The translations under genes and the position numbers were made by a program. Below the pieces are notes generated by a model, which ran no database searches, had not been told where the DNA came from, and was given only the letters and a program-made list of their open reading frames with translations. Shown here piece after piece: positions 25,254 to 35,066 of a DNA stretch of 64,000 nt. How positions within the stretch are numbered: position 1 is the stretch's first letter; every line of letters starts with the position of its first letter. Source of the DNA: Anaerolineae bacterium (GTDB lineage Bacteria; Chloroflexota; Anaerolineae; 4572-78; J111); NCBI GenBank assembly GCA_023382535.1, contig JAHDWA010000010.1:176925-240924 (forward strand), read 5' to 3'.

Positions 25254-26192
25254 ATGCGTGAATTGAAATTCGGCTGGCATATGCCCTCGTTTCCTGTTGA
25301 CGGCAGCAGCGGGCCGGTTTTTATGGACCAAATCAGGCATACCCTTGACCGGATTCACCCGTACTTTGATTCGGCCTGGATGGATGACCACCTGCTGCCC
25401 TGGGCCGAGTGGCAGCCCAATGATACCCCCTCCCTGGAATGTCTAACAACCGTCGCTTACTTGGCCGCCCTCTTCCCCACGCTTAAATTTGGGACCAGCG
25501 TGCTGTGCCAGTCTTACCGTAATCCTGGCCTGCTGGCCAAGACGGCCGCCAACCTCCAACTTCTGACCGGGGGGCGGTTTCTCTTTGGCATTGGCGCCGG
25601 CTGGATGGAAGAAGAATATGCGGCTTATAACTTTGACTTCCCCGAACCGGCAGTGCGTATTGCCCAATTAGAAGAGGCGGTGCAGGTTGTGAAAAAACTG
25701 TGGACCGAAGCGCCGGCCAGCTTTGAGGGCGTCTACTACCGGCTCCACAACGCTTATGGCGAACCGCGTCCCCAGCCTATCCCGCCCCTGCTGATCGGCG
25801 GCGGCGGCGAACAACTGACCTTGCGGGTGGTAGCCAAGTACGCCGATTGGTGGAACATTCCAGGCGGCAGCTACGACAACTATGCTCACAAACTCAAGGT
25901 GCTGCGCTGTCACTGCGAGGCCGTCGGTCGTGATTACCATGAGATCGTCAAAACCTGGTCGGCCGAAGCCGTCGCGGTAGCCGAAACGGAGGCGGAAGCG
26001 CAGCGTATGGCCGCCGCTTCACCCTACAATGAGTATTCAATTATCGGCACGCCGGTCCAGGTAGCGGAACAACTTCAAGCCTTTGTTGATCTGGGGGTGA
26101 CTTATCTCATTGTACGCCTCCTTGATTTTCCCAATACGGCTGGCATTGAGCTGTTCGCCCAGGAAGTGATGCCGCGTTTATCGGTTATTTAG
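25254..26192 (+). CDS. Luciferase-like (LLM class) flavin/F420-dependent oxidoreductase
   Basis: A 312-residue TIM-barrel enzyme of the bacterial-luciferase superfamily, which uses reduced FMN or F420 for oxidations or monooxygenations. The start is the ATG at 25254 after AAAGGAGAC; earlier in-frame codons lack a ribosome site. Family hallmarks are KFGWHMPSF at the N-terminus, LKFGTSVLCQSYRNPGLLAKTAANLQLLTGGRFLFGIGAGWMEEEY, and IPPLLIGGGGEQLTLRVVAKYADWWN. Length and the WHMP start fit F420-type members, common in Chloroflexota and actinobacteria. No partner reductase is adjacent. Substrate unknown. Confidence 0.9.
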   Translation: MRELKFGWHMPSFPVDGSSGPVFMDQIRHTLDRIHPYFDSAWMDDHLLPWAEWQPNDTPSLECLTTVAYLAALFPTLKFGTSVLCQSYRNPGLLAKTAANLQLLTGGRFLFGIGAGWMEEEYAAYNFDFPEPAVRIAQLEEAVQVVKKLWTEAPASFEGVYYRLHNAYGEPRPQPIPPLLIGGGGEQLTLRVVAKYADWWNIPGGSYDNYAHKLKVLRCHCEAVGRDYHEIVKTWSAEAVAVAETEAEAQRMAAASPYNEYSIIGTPVQVAEQLQAFVDLGVTYLIVRLLDFPNTAGIELFAQEVMPRLSVI

Positions 26193-26210
26193 CCAATACA
26201 GAGCAAAAGA

Positions 26211-27011
26211 ATGGTCCTAACAAACTTCAAGAAAGCGATCGAGCAGCCTGATAAAGCAGTCGCTTTTCTTTGGTATCAAGCCTTCAGTCTATTTGGGCAT
26301 GACAACTATAAGCGATTCATGGTGGTAGGCAGAGCGCGAACTGGCTCAACCCTGCTAGTTTCATTTCTGGGTTCTCATCCTAACATCCACGCCAAAGGTG
26401 AAATTTTTTCCAGGTTGAATGGCGGAGATTATCGGAAAATCCTCAGGAGAACTTTCGGCAAGCAGCCGCCCAATATTAAAGCCGCCGGCTTCAAAATTCT
26501 TTACGACCAACCGTACGACGACAAGAACAGCGGGTTATGGTCGGAATTAATTGAGATGCCGCAGCTTCACGTTATCCATATTAAACGAAGAAATATCTTA
26601 CGAACCCTGCTCTCGGGGAAAATTAGCTTGAAGACCGAAAAGTGGGAAGCGACCAATGAAGGTCACTTACTGGATATCGCCAGCCGAAAAGTTGAGTTTA
26701 CCACCGCAGAATTAACAAGACGATTCAAAAAAACAAGAAGTTTAGAAGAGGAATTTGACGATAAGTTTCGCTTGCACCCTCTTCTCGCGGTTTATTATGA
26801 GGAACTGGTAAGGCAGCCCAATGTTGAGTTTGAAAAAATAACAAGTTTCTTGGGCCTTCCTTTCCACAAGCCCACAACCCGATACTTTAAGATGAACCCG
26901 GAAAAACTCTCAACCCTGATTTCAAATTACGAGGACCTCAAAAGAGAGTTTTCAGGTACAGAGTGGGCCTCATTTTTTGAAGAAGATGAGCTTGTCCCCG
27001 CTGCACCGTGA
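26211..27011 (+). CDS. Sulfotransferase-family protein
   Basis: A 266-residue cytoplasmic protein of the PAPS-dependent sulfotransferase fold, resembling NodH/LPS sulfotransferases. The 5'-phosphosulfate loop is GRARTGSTLL (40-49). Next comes the helix LVSFLGSHPNIHAKGEIFSRL. The 3'-phosphate region is around VIHIKRRNILRTLLSGKISL, and DKFRLHPLLAVYYEELV matches the usual conserved C-terminal core. The base composition is far more AT-rich (two sampled 60-base lines are 37 and 40% GC) than the preceding oxidoreductase gene (68% in a sampled line), which suggests horizontal acquisition. It starts 18 bases after that gene. The acceptor is unknown, perhaps a surface glycan. Confidence 0.85.
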   Translation: MVLTNFKKAIEQPDKAVAFLWYQAFSLFGHDNYKRFMVVGRARTGSTLLVSFLGSHPNIHAKGEIFSRLNGGDYRKILRRTFGKQPPNIKAAGFKILYDQPYDDKNSGLWSELIEMPQLHVIHIKRRNILRTLLSGKISLKTEKWEATNEGHLLDIASRKVEFTTAELTRRFKKTRSLEEEFDDKFRLHPLLAVYYEELVRQPNVEFEKITSFLGLPFHKPTTRYFKMNPEKLSTLISNYEDLKREFSGTEWASFFEEDELVPAAP

Positions 27012-27093
27012 GGTTAACCGCTTTCCAGAGCAGCGATAATTCAACCGGTCACTTCATCTGTTGAGATTTCTTGACCGCAACTGTTGAATTCTC

Positions 27094-27123
27094 TTGATAG
27101 GCAGACCCGGAACCTCGTACTAT
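27094..27123 (+). promoter_or_regulatory. Possible promoter of the receiver-domain pair
   Basis: TTGATA (27094-27099), an 18-base spacer and TACTAT (27118-27123) precede the first receiver gene; start predicted near 27130. Confidence 0.4.
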
Positions 27124-27174
27124 ACTGGATTTATACGATGCTTTCAGAGGCTACTCTTGGCGCATGATCCTCAC

Positions 27175-27525
27175 ATGATTATTGTTGTCAGCGAACTGCT
27201 GGTAGGGTTAGTTTTTCAAATTATTCTTGGCCGTATCTATCCGCGGGCTTATATTTCGCTTGCAGGGGATAATCAAGAGGCTTTACAACTGCACAAACAA
27301 TTTAGGGCCAATTTGATTGTCTCGATTGAAGTGAAGGGTGAGCGGGATGATTTTTTATTAACTCGCACCCTCCGCGCCGGCAATGCCACCCTGCCGATTA
27401 TTATCATCTCTGCTGCCCCAATTGCTGAAGTAGAGGCAAAAGCCGCGGGGGCGAGTCTATTCTTGAGTGGACCCACCATTATTTCTGACTTAGAATGGGA
27501 AGTCCCTCAGCTACTACCGCCGTGA
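27175..27525 (+). CDS. Degenerate single-domain receiver protein (phosphoacceptor Asp missing)
   Basis: A 116-residue CheY-fold protein, paralogous to the next gene. In the alignment IVSIEVKGERDDFLLTRTLRA / IADKKVPIINGFELTRTLRA the phosphoacceptor Asp is replaced by Ile, and the acidic pocket and the C-terminal Lys are also lost (IVVSE, LFLSG). It therefore cannot work as a normal phosphorylated receiver. It may be a pseudo-receiver binding partner or sensor. The ATG at 27175 is chosen because the earlier in-frame codon lies in the -35 box. The gene is AT-rich like the neighbouring sulfotransferase. Confidence 0.7.
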   Translation: MIIVVSELLVGLVFQIILGRIYPRAYISLAGDNQEALQLHKQFRANLIVSIEVKGERDDFLLTRTLRAGNATLPIIIISAAPIAEVEAKAAGASLFLSGPTIISDLEWEVPQLLPP

Positions 27526-27561
27526 AAGATGTGATCATAACTTTTGAGGACGGGTTTACAA

Positions 27562-27927
27562 ATGTATGCCAGTCATATCATTGTTGCCGAAAATCAGGCT
27601 TTGCTGGGTGTGTTAATTGAATTGACCATCAACCAGATTTATCCAAAAGCCAGGGTTTCCACCGTGATGGATGGGCAAGCGGCGCTGCAGGTCTATGAAC
27701 AAGTGGGGGCCGATTTGATCATCGCCGATAAAAAGGTGCCGATCATCAATGGTTTTGAGCTTACTCGGACCTTAAGAGCAAAAGGCGCAACCGTACCCAT
27801 CATTGTCTTATCCGAAGACTCCCACGGAGAAAACGAAGCCATCGAGGCCGGGGCCACGCTGCTCATGCGCAAGCTGGGGCTTTCAAACTTGTTACCCCTG
27901 GTCCTGTTTCGGCTGCTGCCCTCATAA
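27562..27927 (+). CDS. Single-domain response regulator receiver (CheY-like)
   Basis: A 121-residue receiver without output domain. It keeps acidic residues at the N-terminus (IIVAENQALL), the phosphoacceptor Asp in LIIADKKVPIINGFEL, the switch Ser in PIIVLSED and a Lys near the end (MRKLG). The ATG at 27562 follows GAGGA; an upstream TTG is in frame but poorly placed. It sits 36 bases behind its degenerate paralogue, so the two probably arose by tandem duplication and are co-transcribed. It may feed a phosphorelay with a hybrid kinase elsewhere. Confidence 0.8.
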   Translation: MYASHIIVAENQALLGVLIELTINQIYPKARVSTVMDGQAALQVYEQVGADLIIADKKVPIINGFELTRTLRAKGATVPIIVLSEDSHGENEAIEAGATLLMRKLGLSNLLPLVLFRLLPS

Positions 27928-27944
27928 AATTGTACAAGTAGGCC

Positions 27945-28301
27945 CTACGCCCGATTTTGCCATTCCGCGTCACGTTGAATCATCAGTGCTCTTGTTTTTG
28001 CTTGGCTGGCGAGATTGTAATAGATGCTTTTATGACTGCGCTCAGCCGCAGATTGGGTCGAATGTTCAAATTCAGGATGGTGGGCATCAATCCAGTTCAA
28101 CTGCTCGTTCGCCAGGCGTTCTATGTCTACCAAGTATTGAATGTTCTTAAGATGCTGCGCGCATTGTAGCGCTGCTGCCAGGGCATGGTAAGCTACATCG
28201 TAATACTCCCCGGCAAAGGCTTCCTGATTGATCTGGATCAGACGCTGGTAAAGATCATCCAGATTGCCCGTCTGGTCACGATTCTCGTCCGTCATGGTCA
28301 T
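27945..28301 (-). CDS. Conserved helical protein of unknown function downstream of sucB
   Basis: A 118-residue soluble, probably all-helical protein, with recognisable features LDDLYQRLIQINQEAFAGEYYDVAYHALAAALQCA and EQLNWIDAHHPEFEHSTQSAAERSHKSIY. The pattern of paired helices is TPR-like. I believe similar small proteins occur in Chloroflexota, but I do not know a function. It starts 11 bases behind the sucB stop (ribosome site AGGAG), so it is the third gene of the sucAB operon. Confidence 0.75.
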   Translation of the reverse strand: MTMTDENRDQTGNLDDLYQRLIQINQEAFAGEYYDVAYHALAAALQCAQHLKNIQYLVDIERLANEQLNWIDAHHPEFEHSTQSAAERSHKSIYYNLASQAKTRALMIQRDAEWQNRA

Positions 28302-28312
28302 TGCTCTCCTTT

Positions 28313-29533
28313 TTACCCCTCTAACAGCAGCGTCTCGGGATCTTCAATGAGCTCCTTGACCCGCACTAAAAACTGCACAGCTTCCCGGCCATCCACAATG
28401 CGGTGGTCATAGCTGAGGGCCACATACATCATAGGGCGGATAACCACTTCATCGTTAAGCGCAATCGGGCGCTTTTCTATTTTGTGCAGGCCCAAAATGC
28501 CGACCTGCGGCGGATTGAGAATCGGCGTGCTGAGCAGGGAGCCAAAGATTCCGCCGTTGGTAATTGAGAAAGTGCCTCCTAGCAGCTCCTCCAGCGAGAG
28601 CGTGCCCGCCTGCGATTTTTTGACATAGTCGTTGATAGTCTGTTCGATCTCGGCAAAGGTCAGCCGGCCGGCGTCGCGGATAACCGGCACAACCAGGCCC
28701 TCCTCCGCGCCAATAGCCATGCCGATGTCGTAATAATGCTTGAGGACGACTTCTTCGCCGTCAATCTCGGCGTTGAGTTGGGGGAACTGTTTCAACGCGC
28801 CCACTACTGCCTTAACAAAGAAGGACATAAAACCCAACTTGATGCTGTGGCGCTGCTGAAAACTCTCCTGGCGGCGCTGGCGCAGCTCGATCACCCGGCT
28901 CATATCAATTTCGTTGAAGGTCGTCAGCATAGCTGCGGTGTGCTGGGCTTCAACCAAACGCTGGGCAATGGTCCGCCGGCGGCGCGACATGCGCGCCCGT
29001 GTCTCCCGCCCCGCCTGGTCGCGGGCAGGGGCCGGCTGGCCGGCCTCGACTTTAGCTGTTGGTTTTACCGCCGGCGCAGGTTCCGCTTTGCCTTTTTGCT
29101 CATCCAGGTAGCGCTCCACATCCTTTTTCATCACCCGCTCGTCGTGGGGAACGCTGGCCAGATCCAGGCCGCGCTCCTGGGCCAGGCGTTTGGCCATCGG
29201 CGTGGCTCGCTCCTCGGCTTTGGCCGGGGCCGGCGGCGCTGCGTCTGCCGCCGTTTCCACGGGTTGGGCCGTCGCCTGTCTGTCTGTCCCATCAGCCGCT
29301 TCGTCAATCAGCCCCAGCACTTCCCCGACCTTTACATCCTCGCCTTCACGGTGCTTGATGCGGCGCAAAACCCCGGCCTGCTGGGCCGCCACTTCCAGAT
29401 TGACTTTATCAGTCTCCAATTCGACCAGCGCCTCGCCGGTTTGGACCGGGTCGCCTTCCTGTTTTAGCCAGCGGGAAACCGTTGCTTCAATAATTGATTC
29501 GCCCAAATCCGGGACCACAATTTCGCTTGACAT
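28313..29533 (-). CDS. sucB: 2-oxoglutarate dehydrogenase E2, dihydrolipoamide succinyltransferase
   Basis: This 406-residue protein is the core of the 2-oxoglutarate dehydrogenase complex in the TCA cycle, transferring succinyl from E1-bound lipoate to CoA. The start is ATG 29533, five bases past the sucA stop. Residues 3-80 form the lipoyl domain with lipoyl-Lys43 in [11 protein letters not shown]. Residues about 125-165 form the subunit-binding domain ([27 protein letters not shown]). An Ala/Pro/Lys linker follows, and the catalytic domain carries [18 protein letters not shown] (His-x3-Asp-Gly). The N-terminal [20 protein letters not shown] is typical of succinyl- rather than acetyltransferases. 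The E3 subunit is not in this window. Confidence 0.96.
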   Translation of the reverse strand: MSSEIVVPDLGESIIEATVSRWLKQEGDPVQTGEALVELETDKVNLEVAAQQAGVLRRIKHREGEDVKVGEVLGLIDEAADGTDRQATAQPVETAADAAPPAPAKAEERATPMAKRLAQERGLDLASVPHDERVMKKDVERYLDEQKGKAEPAPAVKPTAKVEAGQPAPARDQAGRETRARMSRRRRTIAQRLVEAQHTAAMLTTFNEIDMSRVIELRQRRQESFQQRHSIKLGFMSFFVKAVVGALKQFPQLNAEIDGEEVVLKHYYDIGMAIGAEEGLVVPVIRDAGRLTFAEIEQTINDYVKKSQAGTLSLEELLGGTFSITNGGIFGSLLSTPILNPPQVGILGLHKIEKRPIALNDEVVIRPMMYVALSYDHRIVDGREAVQFLVRVKELIEDPETLLLEG

Positions 29534-29537
29534 CTTG

Positions 29538-32348
29538 CTATACCCTCTCCCACAAAATGGTATCCTCTTCCACTCTCTTGTCCGCCAGGTTGTAAGCCTG
29601 CTCGATGAGCTGCTTTTGATTGACGGTATGCCAGACCGACCAGCCCTCGGCGGGACTCGAGCTGGGCAGCCGGCCCAGGTAGTAAAGCGGCCAGCGCCCG
29701 TCAATCAGCTTGATCAAGCGCGGCTGCGCAAATGACCAGGCCCCCATATTCTTGGGTTCCTCCTGCATCCAGATGACCTCTTGCAGCTTGGGGTATGATT
29801 CCAGTGCCTGCTGCAATTCGGCGGCGGGGAAAGGATAGAGTTGTTCGGCGCGGACCACGGCAATGGCCGGGTTGTCGTGCCGGCGTTCGTCGGTCAGCAG
29901 GTCAACGTGGATTTTGCCGCTGCACAGAATCAGCCGCTCCACCTGTTCGGCCTGCTGCTGAGCCAGCGGGTCGCCAATAACCGGCTGCCAGCCGCCCTCG
30001 GCCAGTTCGCGCGGCGAAGAGGTCACCTGCGGATGGCGTAGCAGGCTCTTGGGCGTCATGACCACCAGCGGCAGCGGGTCGGTTTGGAGCAGCGCCGCCT
30101 GCCGCCGTAATAAGTGAAAATACTGGGCGGCCGTGGTGCAGTTGACAATGCGCATGTTGGTTTCGGCGGCCATCTGCAAAAAGCGTTCCAGCCGGCCGGT
30201 GGAGTGATCCGGCCCCTGGCCCTCGTAGCCGTGCGGCAGTAACAGCACCAGCGAGGGCGTTTGGCCCCACTTGGCCCGAGCCGAGGTGATAAATTCGTCC
30301 ACAATCGTCTGGCCGCTGTTGATAAAATCGCCGTACTGGGCCTCCCAGATGACCAGTCGGTTCGGGGTTTGCACATTATAGCCATACTCAAAGCCCAGCG
30401 CCGCTGCTTCCGAGAGGGGGCTGTTGTGGATTTCAAAAGCGGCCTGGGCCTGGGGGAGCGCCTGCAAGGGGATAAAGGGCTGGCCGGTTTTGGCATCAAA
30501 GAGAACGGCGTGACGCTGGCTAAAGGTGCCGCGTTCCACGTCCTGGCCGGTCATACGAATGGCCGTGCCATCGGCCAATGTGGAAGCCAGGGCTAATATC
30601 TCGGCGGTCGCCCAATCAATGCTGGCCTCGTCGGTCTTGGCAAACGCCTGGCGGCGGCGCTCGATGGTGCGCTTCAGCTTCGGATGGAGTTGAAAGCCAT
30701 CAGGAAATTGAAGGAGCGCGTCATTTAGTTCGCGCAGGCGCTTCAGTGGAACTTTGGTTTTTACCCGGCGGGCCGCACCTGGGGGCGGCAGCTTGGGCGG
30801 AAATTCGGCCAAATCCTCTGCCGGTTCCAGCGAGTCCATGATCCCCTGTAACTCGGCCAGCCGCTGTCTGACCATCGTTTCCGCCTGCTCCGCTTTAATA
30901 ATCCCACGCTTGACCAGTGTTTCCGCATAACCCGCCCGGACAGTGGGGTGGCTCTCAATTTTCTGATACATTTGCGGCTGGGTAAAGCCGGGTTCGTCGC
31001 CCTCGTTGTGGCCGTAGCGGCGGTAGCCAATCAGGTCAATCAGAAAATCTTTTTCAAACTTATGACGGTAGGCCGAAGCGAGGCGAGCCGCTTCCATACA
31101 CGCTTCCGTATCATCGGCATTGACGTGGACCACCGGCATCTTGAAGCCTTTGGCCAGGTCGCTGGCGTAAAGGGTGCTGCGGCTTTCCTTAGGAAAGGTA
31201 GTGAAGCCCAATTGGTTGTTGGCGATGATATGAATCGTGCCGCCGGTATGGTAGCCCGGCAGCCGGGAGAGGTTGAGCGTTTCGGCCACGATGCCCTGGC
31301 CGGGAAAAGCAGCATCGCCGTGAATTAAAACAGGCAGGACGGTATGGTGATTGAAGTGGGGCGCTCCCGGTTGGTCCGCCCGGGTGCCCACCGCGCGGGC
31401 CATCCCTTCGACTACCGGGTTGACCGCTTCCAGGTGGCTGGGGTTGGGGGCGATGGTCACAACCAGGTCAACTTCTTGACCATCCCGCACTGCCCAGCGC
31501 GCGCCCAGGTGGTACTTAACGTCGCCGGTCCAGCCCAGGTCGCCGCTAATCATAAACTGGTGGCCCTGGAGGGGGTCCTTGAATTCGGCCAGAATTTGAG
31601 CGTAAGGCTTGTTGAGGTTGTGGGCCAGTACGTTGAGCCGGCCCCGATGGGCCATGCCGATGAGAATAGTGTAGACGCCGTTCTCAGCCGCATCGCCGAT
31701 AATCTCATCCAGAATAGGGATGAGCATATCCAGCCCTTCGATGGAGAAGCGGGTTTTGCCGGGGAAAGTTCGCTGCAAGAACTGCTCGAAAACTTCGACC
31801 TGGGTCAGCCGTTCCAGCAGGGCCAGGGCATCAATCGGGTCTTTAGGGGGACAAAAGGTTCCGGCTTCGGCCACCTGGCGCAGCCACTCCCGTTCTTCGG
31901 GCCGGCGCAGGTGGTCATAATCATAGCCGATAGTATTGGAGTAAACCTGGCGCAGCGCCTTGATTGCTTCCAGGGCATTGCCTGCCTGGGCTGCCACTGG
32001 CCCGCCGACAAGACTGGCCGGGAGCTGGCGCAGGTTCTCCTCGGTCAAGCCATACGTGGCCGGGTCGAGCGAGGGATCGCCGGGGGGCGGGCTGCCCAGC
32101 GGGTCAAGCCGCGCGGCCAGGTGCCCGTACTCGCGGATGGCCTGGGCCAGATTGACCACCCCGCTCAGTTGATCAAGCTGCGCCATCGAAGGCGGGGCGA
32201 GCCGGTCAACCCCATTGCCGGGTGGCGTCCAGTGTTGGAAATAAGCGCGGGTGGCGGCGTCAACAGCATTGGGATTCTGTTGGTACCGCTCGTAAAGTTC
32301 TAAGATATAGCCCAGATTAGGCCCGTGAAAATCGCCCCATATACTCAT
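29538..32348 (-). CDS. sucA: 2-oxoglutarate dehydrogenase E1 component
   Basis: A 936-residue thiamine diphosphate enzyme that decarboxylates 2-oxoglutarate and succinylates lipoate on E2. It begins [25 protein letters not shown], the usual E1o N-terminus (E2/E3 contact). Other hallmarks are [53 protein letters not shown] (ThDP/Mg site), [14 protein letters not shown] and the C-terminal [26 protein letters not shown] 32348 is preferred because homologues start at SIWG; GGAGG lies 12 bases upstream. First gene of sucA-sucB-118 residue protein. Its presence implies an oxidative TCA cycle. Confidence 0.97.
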   Translation of the reverse strand: MSIWGDFHGPNLGYILELYERYQQNPNAVDAATRAYFQHWTPPGNGVDRLAPPSMAQLDQLSGVVNLAQAIREYGHLAARLDPLGSPPPGDPSLDPATYGLTEENLRQLPASLVGGPVAAQAGNALEAIKALRQVYSNTIGYDYDHLRRPEEREWLRQVAEAGTFCPPKDPIDALALLERLTQVEVFEQFLQRTFPGKTRFSIEGLDMLIPILDEIIGDAAENGVYTILIGMAHRGRLNVLAHNLNKPYAQILAEFKDPLQGHQFMISGDLGWTGDVKYHLGARWAVRDGQEVDLVVTIAPNPSHLEAVNPVVEGMARAVGTRADQPGAPHFNHHTVLPVLIHGDAAFPGQGIVAETLNLSRLPGYHTGGTIHIIANNQLGFTTFPKESRSTLYASDLAKGFKMPVVHVNADDTEACMEAARLASAYRHKFEKDFLIDLIGYRRYGHNEGDEPGFTQPQMYQKIESHPTVRAGYAETLVKRGIIKAEQAETMVRQRLAELQGIMDSLEPAEDLAEFPPKLPPPGAARRVKTKVPLKRLRELNDALLQFPDGFQLHPKLKRTIERRRQAFAKTDEASIDWATAEILALASTLADGTAIRMTGQDVERGTFSQRHAVLFDAKTGQPFIPLQALPQAQAAFEIHNSPLSEAAALGFEYGYNVQTPNRLVIWEAQYGDFINSGQTIVDEFITSARAKWGQTPSLVLLLPHGYEGQGPDHSTGRLERFLQMAAETNMRIVNCTTAAQYFHLLRRQAALLQTDPLPLVVMTPKSLLRHPQVTSSPRELAEGGWQPVIGDPLAQQQAEQVERLILCSGKIHVDLLTDERRHDNPAIAVVRAEQLYPFPAAELQQALESYPKLQEVIWMQEEPKNMGAWSFAQPRLIKLIDGRWPLYYLGRLPSSSPAEGWSVWHTVNQKQLIEQAYNLADKRVEEDTILWERV

Positions 32349-32463
32349 CCGGCAGCATGTCCTCCCAAAATTCCCGTTTCTAAAACTTCCTGTCGGGAAG
32401 GTAGTATACAAGGCGCGTCTTGACCTGTCAACAGGCCCAAAAAGCAGGGTGCGGGGGAACTTT

Positions 32464-34038
32464 TTAAACGATTACGACGTGCCCGCAAAACTCGCAGCGG
32501 TCGCTGCCTAATTCAAGGGAGCCGCCGCAGTGGGGGCAGCTAAAGGTTTCAACCTTGATCGGGTCGCCCAGCTTGATCAAGGCGGCGTTGGCGTCGGCCA
32601 GTTGTGCCCGCAGCTCTTTCAGCCGGGCCAGGTAAGCGTCGCCGGAGACTTCGCTGCGGCCCTGCATCTTCTTCAAATCCTGGATGCTCTCGTGCAGCAT
32701 GCGCCGCCGCGCCCGCTGTGCTTCGACCGTCATCTGCTCGGCGCTCACCTGGACCGTTGGCGCGGGTTTCAGCGAGGCCAAAAAGTAAGCGACTCCGGCG
32801 ATGACCAGACAGGCCAGCAGCCCACCCAGCAGCGGGCTGTACCAGAAAGGCGCGGTAGTTTTGACCAGCCGGTAGGCTTTGACCTCGTTGCTGCCGGCCA
32901 CCAGGAATTCCGACGTGCCGGCCAGCTTGCCCGAATCCAGGCGCGTGACCGGCCCCTGCACCGTAAAATCGGCCAGGCGGCTGCCGCTGGCGCTGAAGAT
33001 GTTGACTGCGCCGCTCTCGTCGCCAATAATAACTTCATCCCGCCCGGAGCCGGCGCTGTCTACCCCGACGATTTCGGCCACTTTATCGCCCACTCGGGCT
33101 GACCACACCTGCTGCCCGGCCTGGTCAAACGCCCAAACGCCGCCATCTTTGCCGCCGACCATTACCTCGGTGGTGGCCGGATCGCCGTCAACCTCGGCCG
33201 GACGGATTTCGTTGATCGCCTGGCCCAGGCTGGCATTCCAGACCGGCTGCCCGCTGGCTCCCTCGTACACCGTTAGCTCCCCATTCTGGCTGCCGACAAA
33301 AACCCGGCCGTTCTGCGGCCCACCCAGCGGAAATGAACGCAAGCGACGCAGGCCGCCCGCCGCCGAGGTTTGCCACATGACCGTGCCCCGCCGGTTAAGG
33401 ACAACCACCGGCCCACTCTCGCTTCCGGCGGCAATGGCCCGGCCTTCGCTCAGAGCGACATCATCCAGGCCGCGCAGGGGGGAGGCGTCGAGCAGGGTAT
33501 ACTGCCAGAGTGTCTCTCCCTGGGCGGAGAGCGCCGTTAGCTGGCCGTTGTTATCGCCCACGACGACTTCGCTGCGCCGGTCGTTATCGAAATCAATGGC
33601 CGTGATCCGGCTGGGCTGGCCCAACTCGACCAGGTCCACCTGCCAGAGCTGTTGGCCCTGCCCCGTAAAAGCGACGACCTGGGTCTGCGCTCCCTCCCAA
33701 TAAGCGGCGATAATGTCAGGCACGCTGTCGTTATTGACATCGCCCATTGTCGTGGCCAGGGGGCTGGGGAAAGATCTGTCCAGGACAACCTGGCCCTGCT
33801 CGTCCAGCAGTTTTATCCCAGCCATGTCCTGCACAAAGATGTCGCGCTGTTTGTCGCCGGTCAGGTCGGTGATGTTCATGCTCGAAGTGCTCTGGGCCCG
33901 GGTGCTCCAGATGACCTCGGCTTCGACCTTTTCCCGGTTGGCCATTCCGGCAAAGGTAATCACCGTGGCGACGCCCATCACCAAGACCATCAGGACAACG
34001 GCCATAATAATCGTTACCAGAGTTCGGTTGGATTGCAT
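32464..34038 (-). CDS. Membrane beta-propeller protein with C-terminal zinc ribbon
   Basis: A 524-residue protein with an N-terminal transmembrane helix (TLVTIIMAVVLMVLVMGVATVI). It then has an extracytoplasmic propeller of FG-GAP/PQQ-like repeats (ITDLTGDKQRDIFVQD, MGDVNNDSVPDIIAAY, IDFDNDRRSEVVVGDN, VDGDPATTEVMVGGKDG). A second transmembrane helix (about 405-425) and a cytoplasmic helical segment follow. The last 25 residues are a zinc ribbon, CPHCGGSLELGSDRCEFCGH. Propeller outside and zinc ribbon inside suggests a transmembrane sensor or scaffold. AGGAGA precedes the ATG. It is co-transcribed with the upstream zinc-ribbon gene (eight-base gap). No function is known to me. Confidence 0.82.
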   Translation of the reverse strand: MQSNRTLVTIIMAVVLMVLVMGVATVITFAGMANREKVEAEVIWSTRAQSTSSMNITDLTGDKQRDIFVQDMAGIKLLDEQGQVVLDRSFPSPLATTMGDVNNDSVPDIIAAYWEGAQTQVVAFTGQGQQLWQVDLVELGQPSRITAIDFDNDRRSEVVVGDNNGQLTALSAQGETLWQYTLLDASPLRGLDDVALSEGRAIAAGSESGPVVVLNRRGTVMWQTSAAGGLRRLRSFPLGGPQNGRVFVGSQNGELTVYEGASGQPVWNASLGQAINEIRPAEVDGDPATTEVMVGGKDGGVWAFDQAGQQVWSARVGDKVAEIVGVDSAGSGRDEVIIGDESGAVNIFSASGSRLADFTVQGPVTRLDSGKLAGTSEFLVAGSNEVKAYRLVKTTAPFWYSPLLGGLLACLVIAGVAYFLASLKPAPTVQVSAEQMTVEAQRARRRMLHESIQDLKKMQGRSEVSGDAYLARLKELRAQLADANAALIKLGDPIKVETFSCPHCGGSLELGSDRCEFCGHVVIV

Positions 34039-34046
34039 AGTATCTC

Positions 34047-35021
34047 CTAAGCTGTAAGAGGTTGGATGTGGTCATAGCCAAAGCGCAGGGCATTCAAAAT
34101 GTCCCAGGCATCAAACTGCCCGCTGGCCGCAGCCGCGCTAAAGGCGACCCGGCCTTCGCCGGCTTCGGCCTGCTGGATGACAAAACGGCTGTTGGGAATA
34201 GTTGTCACCTGCCGGTCAAAAGGCTGAACCGTGTAGTGGCTGGTATCCACGCTGACCGAAAATTCCAGGTGGGCCTCGCTCTGGCTGGAGCCGGAACGGT
34301 ATTTGCGTTTGCCGCTGCGGCCTCGCTTCCAGAACCCTTGCCGGGCCTTAACGCGGTCCATCAGCGAGACCCGCAGCACATTGCCGTCATACAAGCTGGT
34401 TTTCAGCCGCAGCCATTCGTCCCGGTAGTAGTGGATCGGCTGGCCGGAGGCGCTGGTCTTCTCACGCATTTTTTTGCTTTCCTGCTGCGCGCCGGTCAGG
34501 TCCAGCCAGCCCATCATGGTCCGCTTGGGCGAGACGTCATCACGGAGCGTGTCAAAAATAGTGCGGGCCAGTTCATACTTGGGGCCGAAAGGCGTTACTT
34601 TGCCCTGGCGCCTGAGCATGATCAAACCAAAAATAGCCCCGGCCCACAGGGTCAGGGCCACCAGGCTGAAGGTACAGAAGTTGTACCCCAGGGCCACATC
34701 GGCGCAGACAAAGGGCAGCCCCAGCGGAAAGAGCAGCCAGAGCAGCAGCAGGTATTTGCGGCGGCGGGCGAGATGCTCCTTAACTTTTTGTTGGGTCTCG
34801 TCCATAACCCGCACAATTTCGGCCGGCGACTGGTTGAAATTCATAAACAAGGCCCGGCCGCCGCTCTTGACGTCCGGTTGGGGCCGTTGAGCCGGCGGCG
34901 CAGCGACCGCGGCCGGTGCAGAAGCCAGGGTGGCTTCAGGATCGGCAGCCAGCGGGCGTTGGCAGGTCGGACAGACGAGTGTCCCAGGTTTTAGCGGCGT
35001 GTGGCAAAATTGACATTCCAT
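34047..35021 (-). CDS. Zinc-ribbon membrane protein of unknown function
   Basis: A 324-residue protein starting with a zinc ribbon, CQFCHTPLKPGTLVCPTCQRPL (C3, C6, C17, C20). An Ala/Pro-rich linker, a basic helix (QQKVKEHLARRRKYLL) and two adjacent transmembrane helices (about 118-165) follow, then a cytoplasmic domain of about 155 residues that I do not recognise. The ATG at 35021 has no clear ribosome site. It is the first gene of a two-gene unit; the partner also has a zinc ribbon, so the pair may form one membrane complex. The gene is divergent from a glycosyltransferase. Confidence 0.75.
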   Translation of the reverse strand: MECQFCHTPLKPGTLVCPTCQRPLAADPEATLASAPAAVAAPPAQRPQPDVKSGGRALFMNFNQSPAEIVRVMDETQQKVKEHLARRRKYLLLLWLLFPLGLPFVCADVALGYNFCTFSLVALTLWAGAIFGLIMLRRQGKVTPFGPKYELARTIFDTLRDDVSPKRTMMGWLDLTGAQQESKKMREKTSASGQPIHYYRDEWLRLKTSLYDGNVLRVSLMDRVKARQGFWKRGRSGKRKYRSGSSQSEAHLEFSVSVDTSHYTVQPFDRQVTTIPNSRFVIQQAEAGEGRVAFSAAAASGQFDAWDILNALRFGYDHIQPLTA

Positions 35022-35028
35022 GGGGTAG

Positions 35029-35058
35029 TTGGCGAAAACCCTCCTGTTCGGTTAGAAT
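35029..35058 (+). promoter_or_regulatory. Possible promoter giving a leaderless glycosyltransferase mRNA
   Basis: TTGGCG (35029-35034), an 18-base spacer and TAGAAT (35053-35058) place the start at about 35065-35067, that is, on the ATG of the glycosyltransferase, which has no ribosome site. Confidence 0.4.
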
Positions 35059-35066
35059 AGACGGCG

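Noticed and set aside
31344..32303. Plus-strand frame of 319 codons inside sucA
   Set aside because: Antisense to conserved E1 sequence; no independent support.
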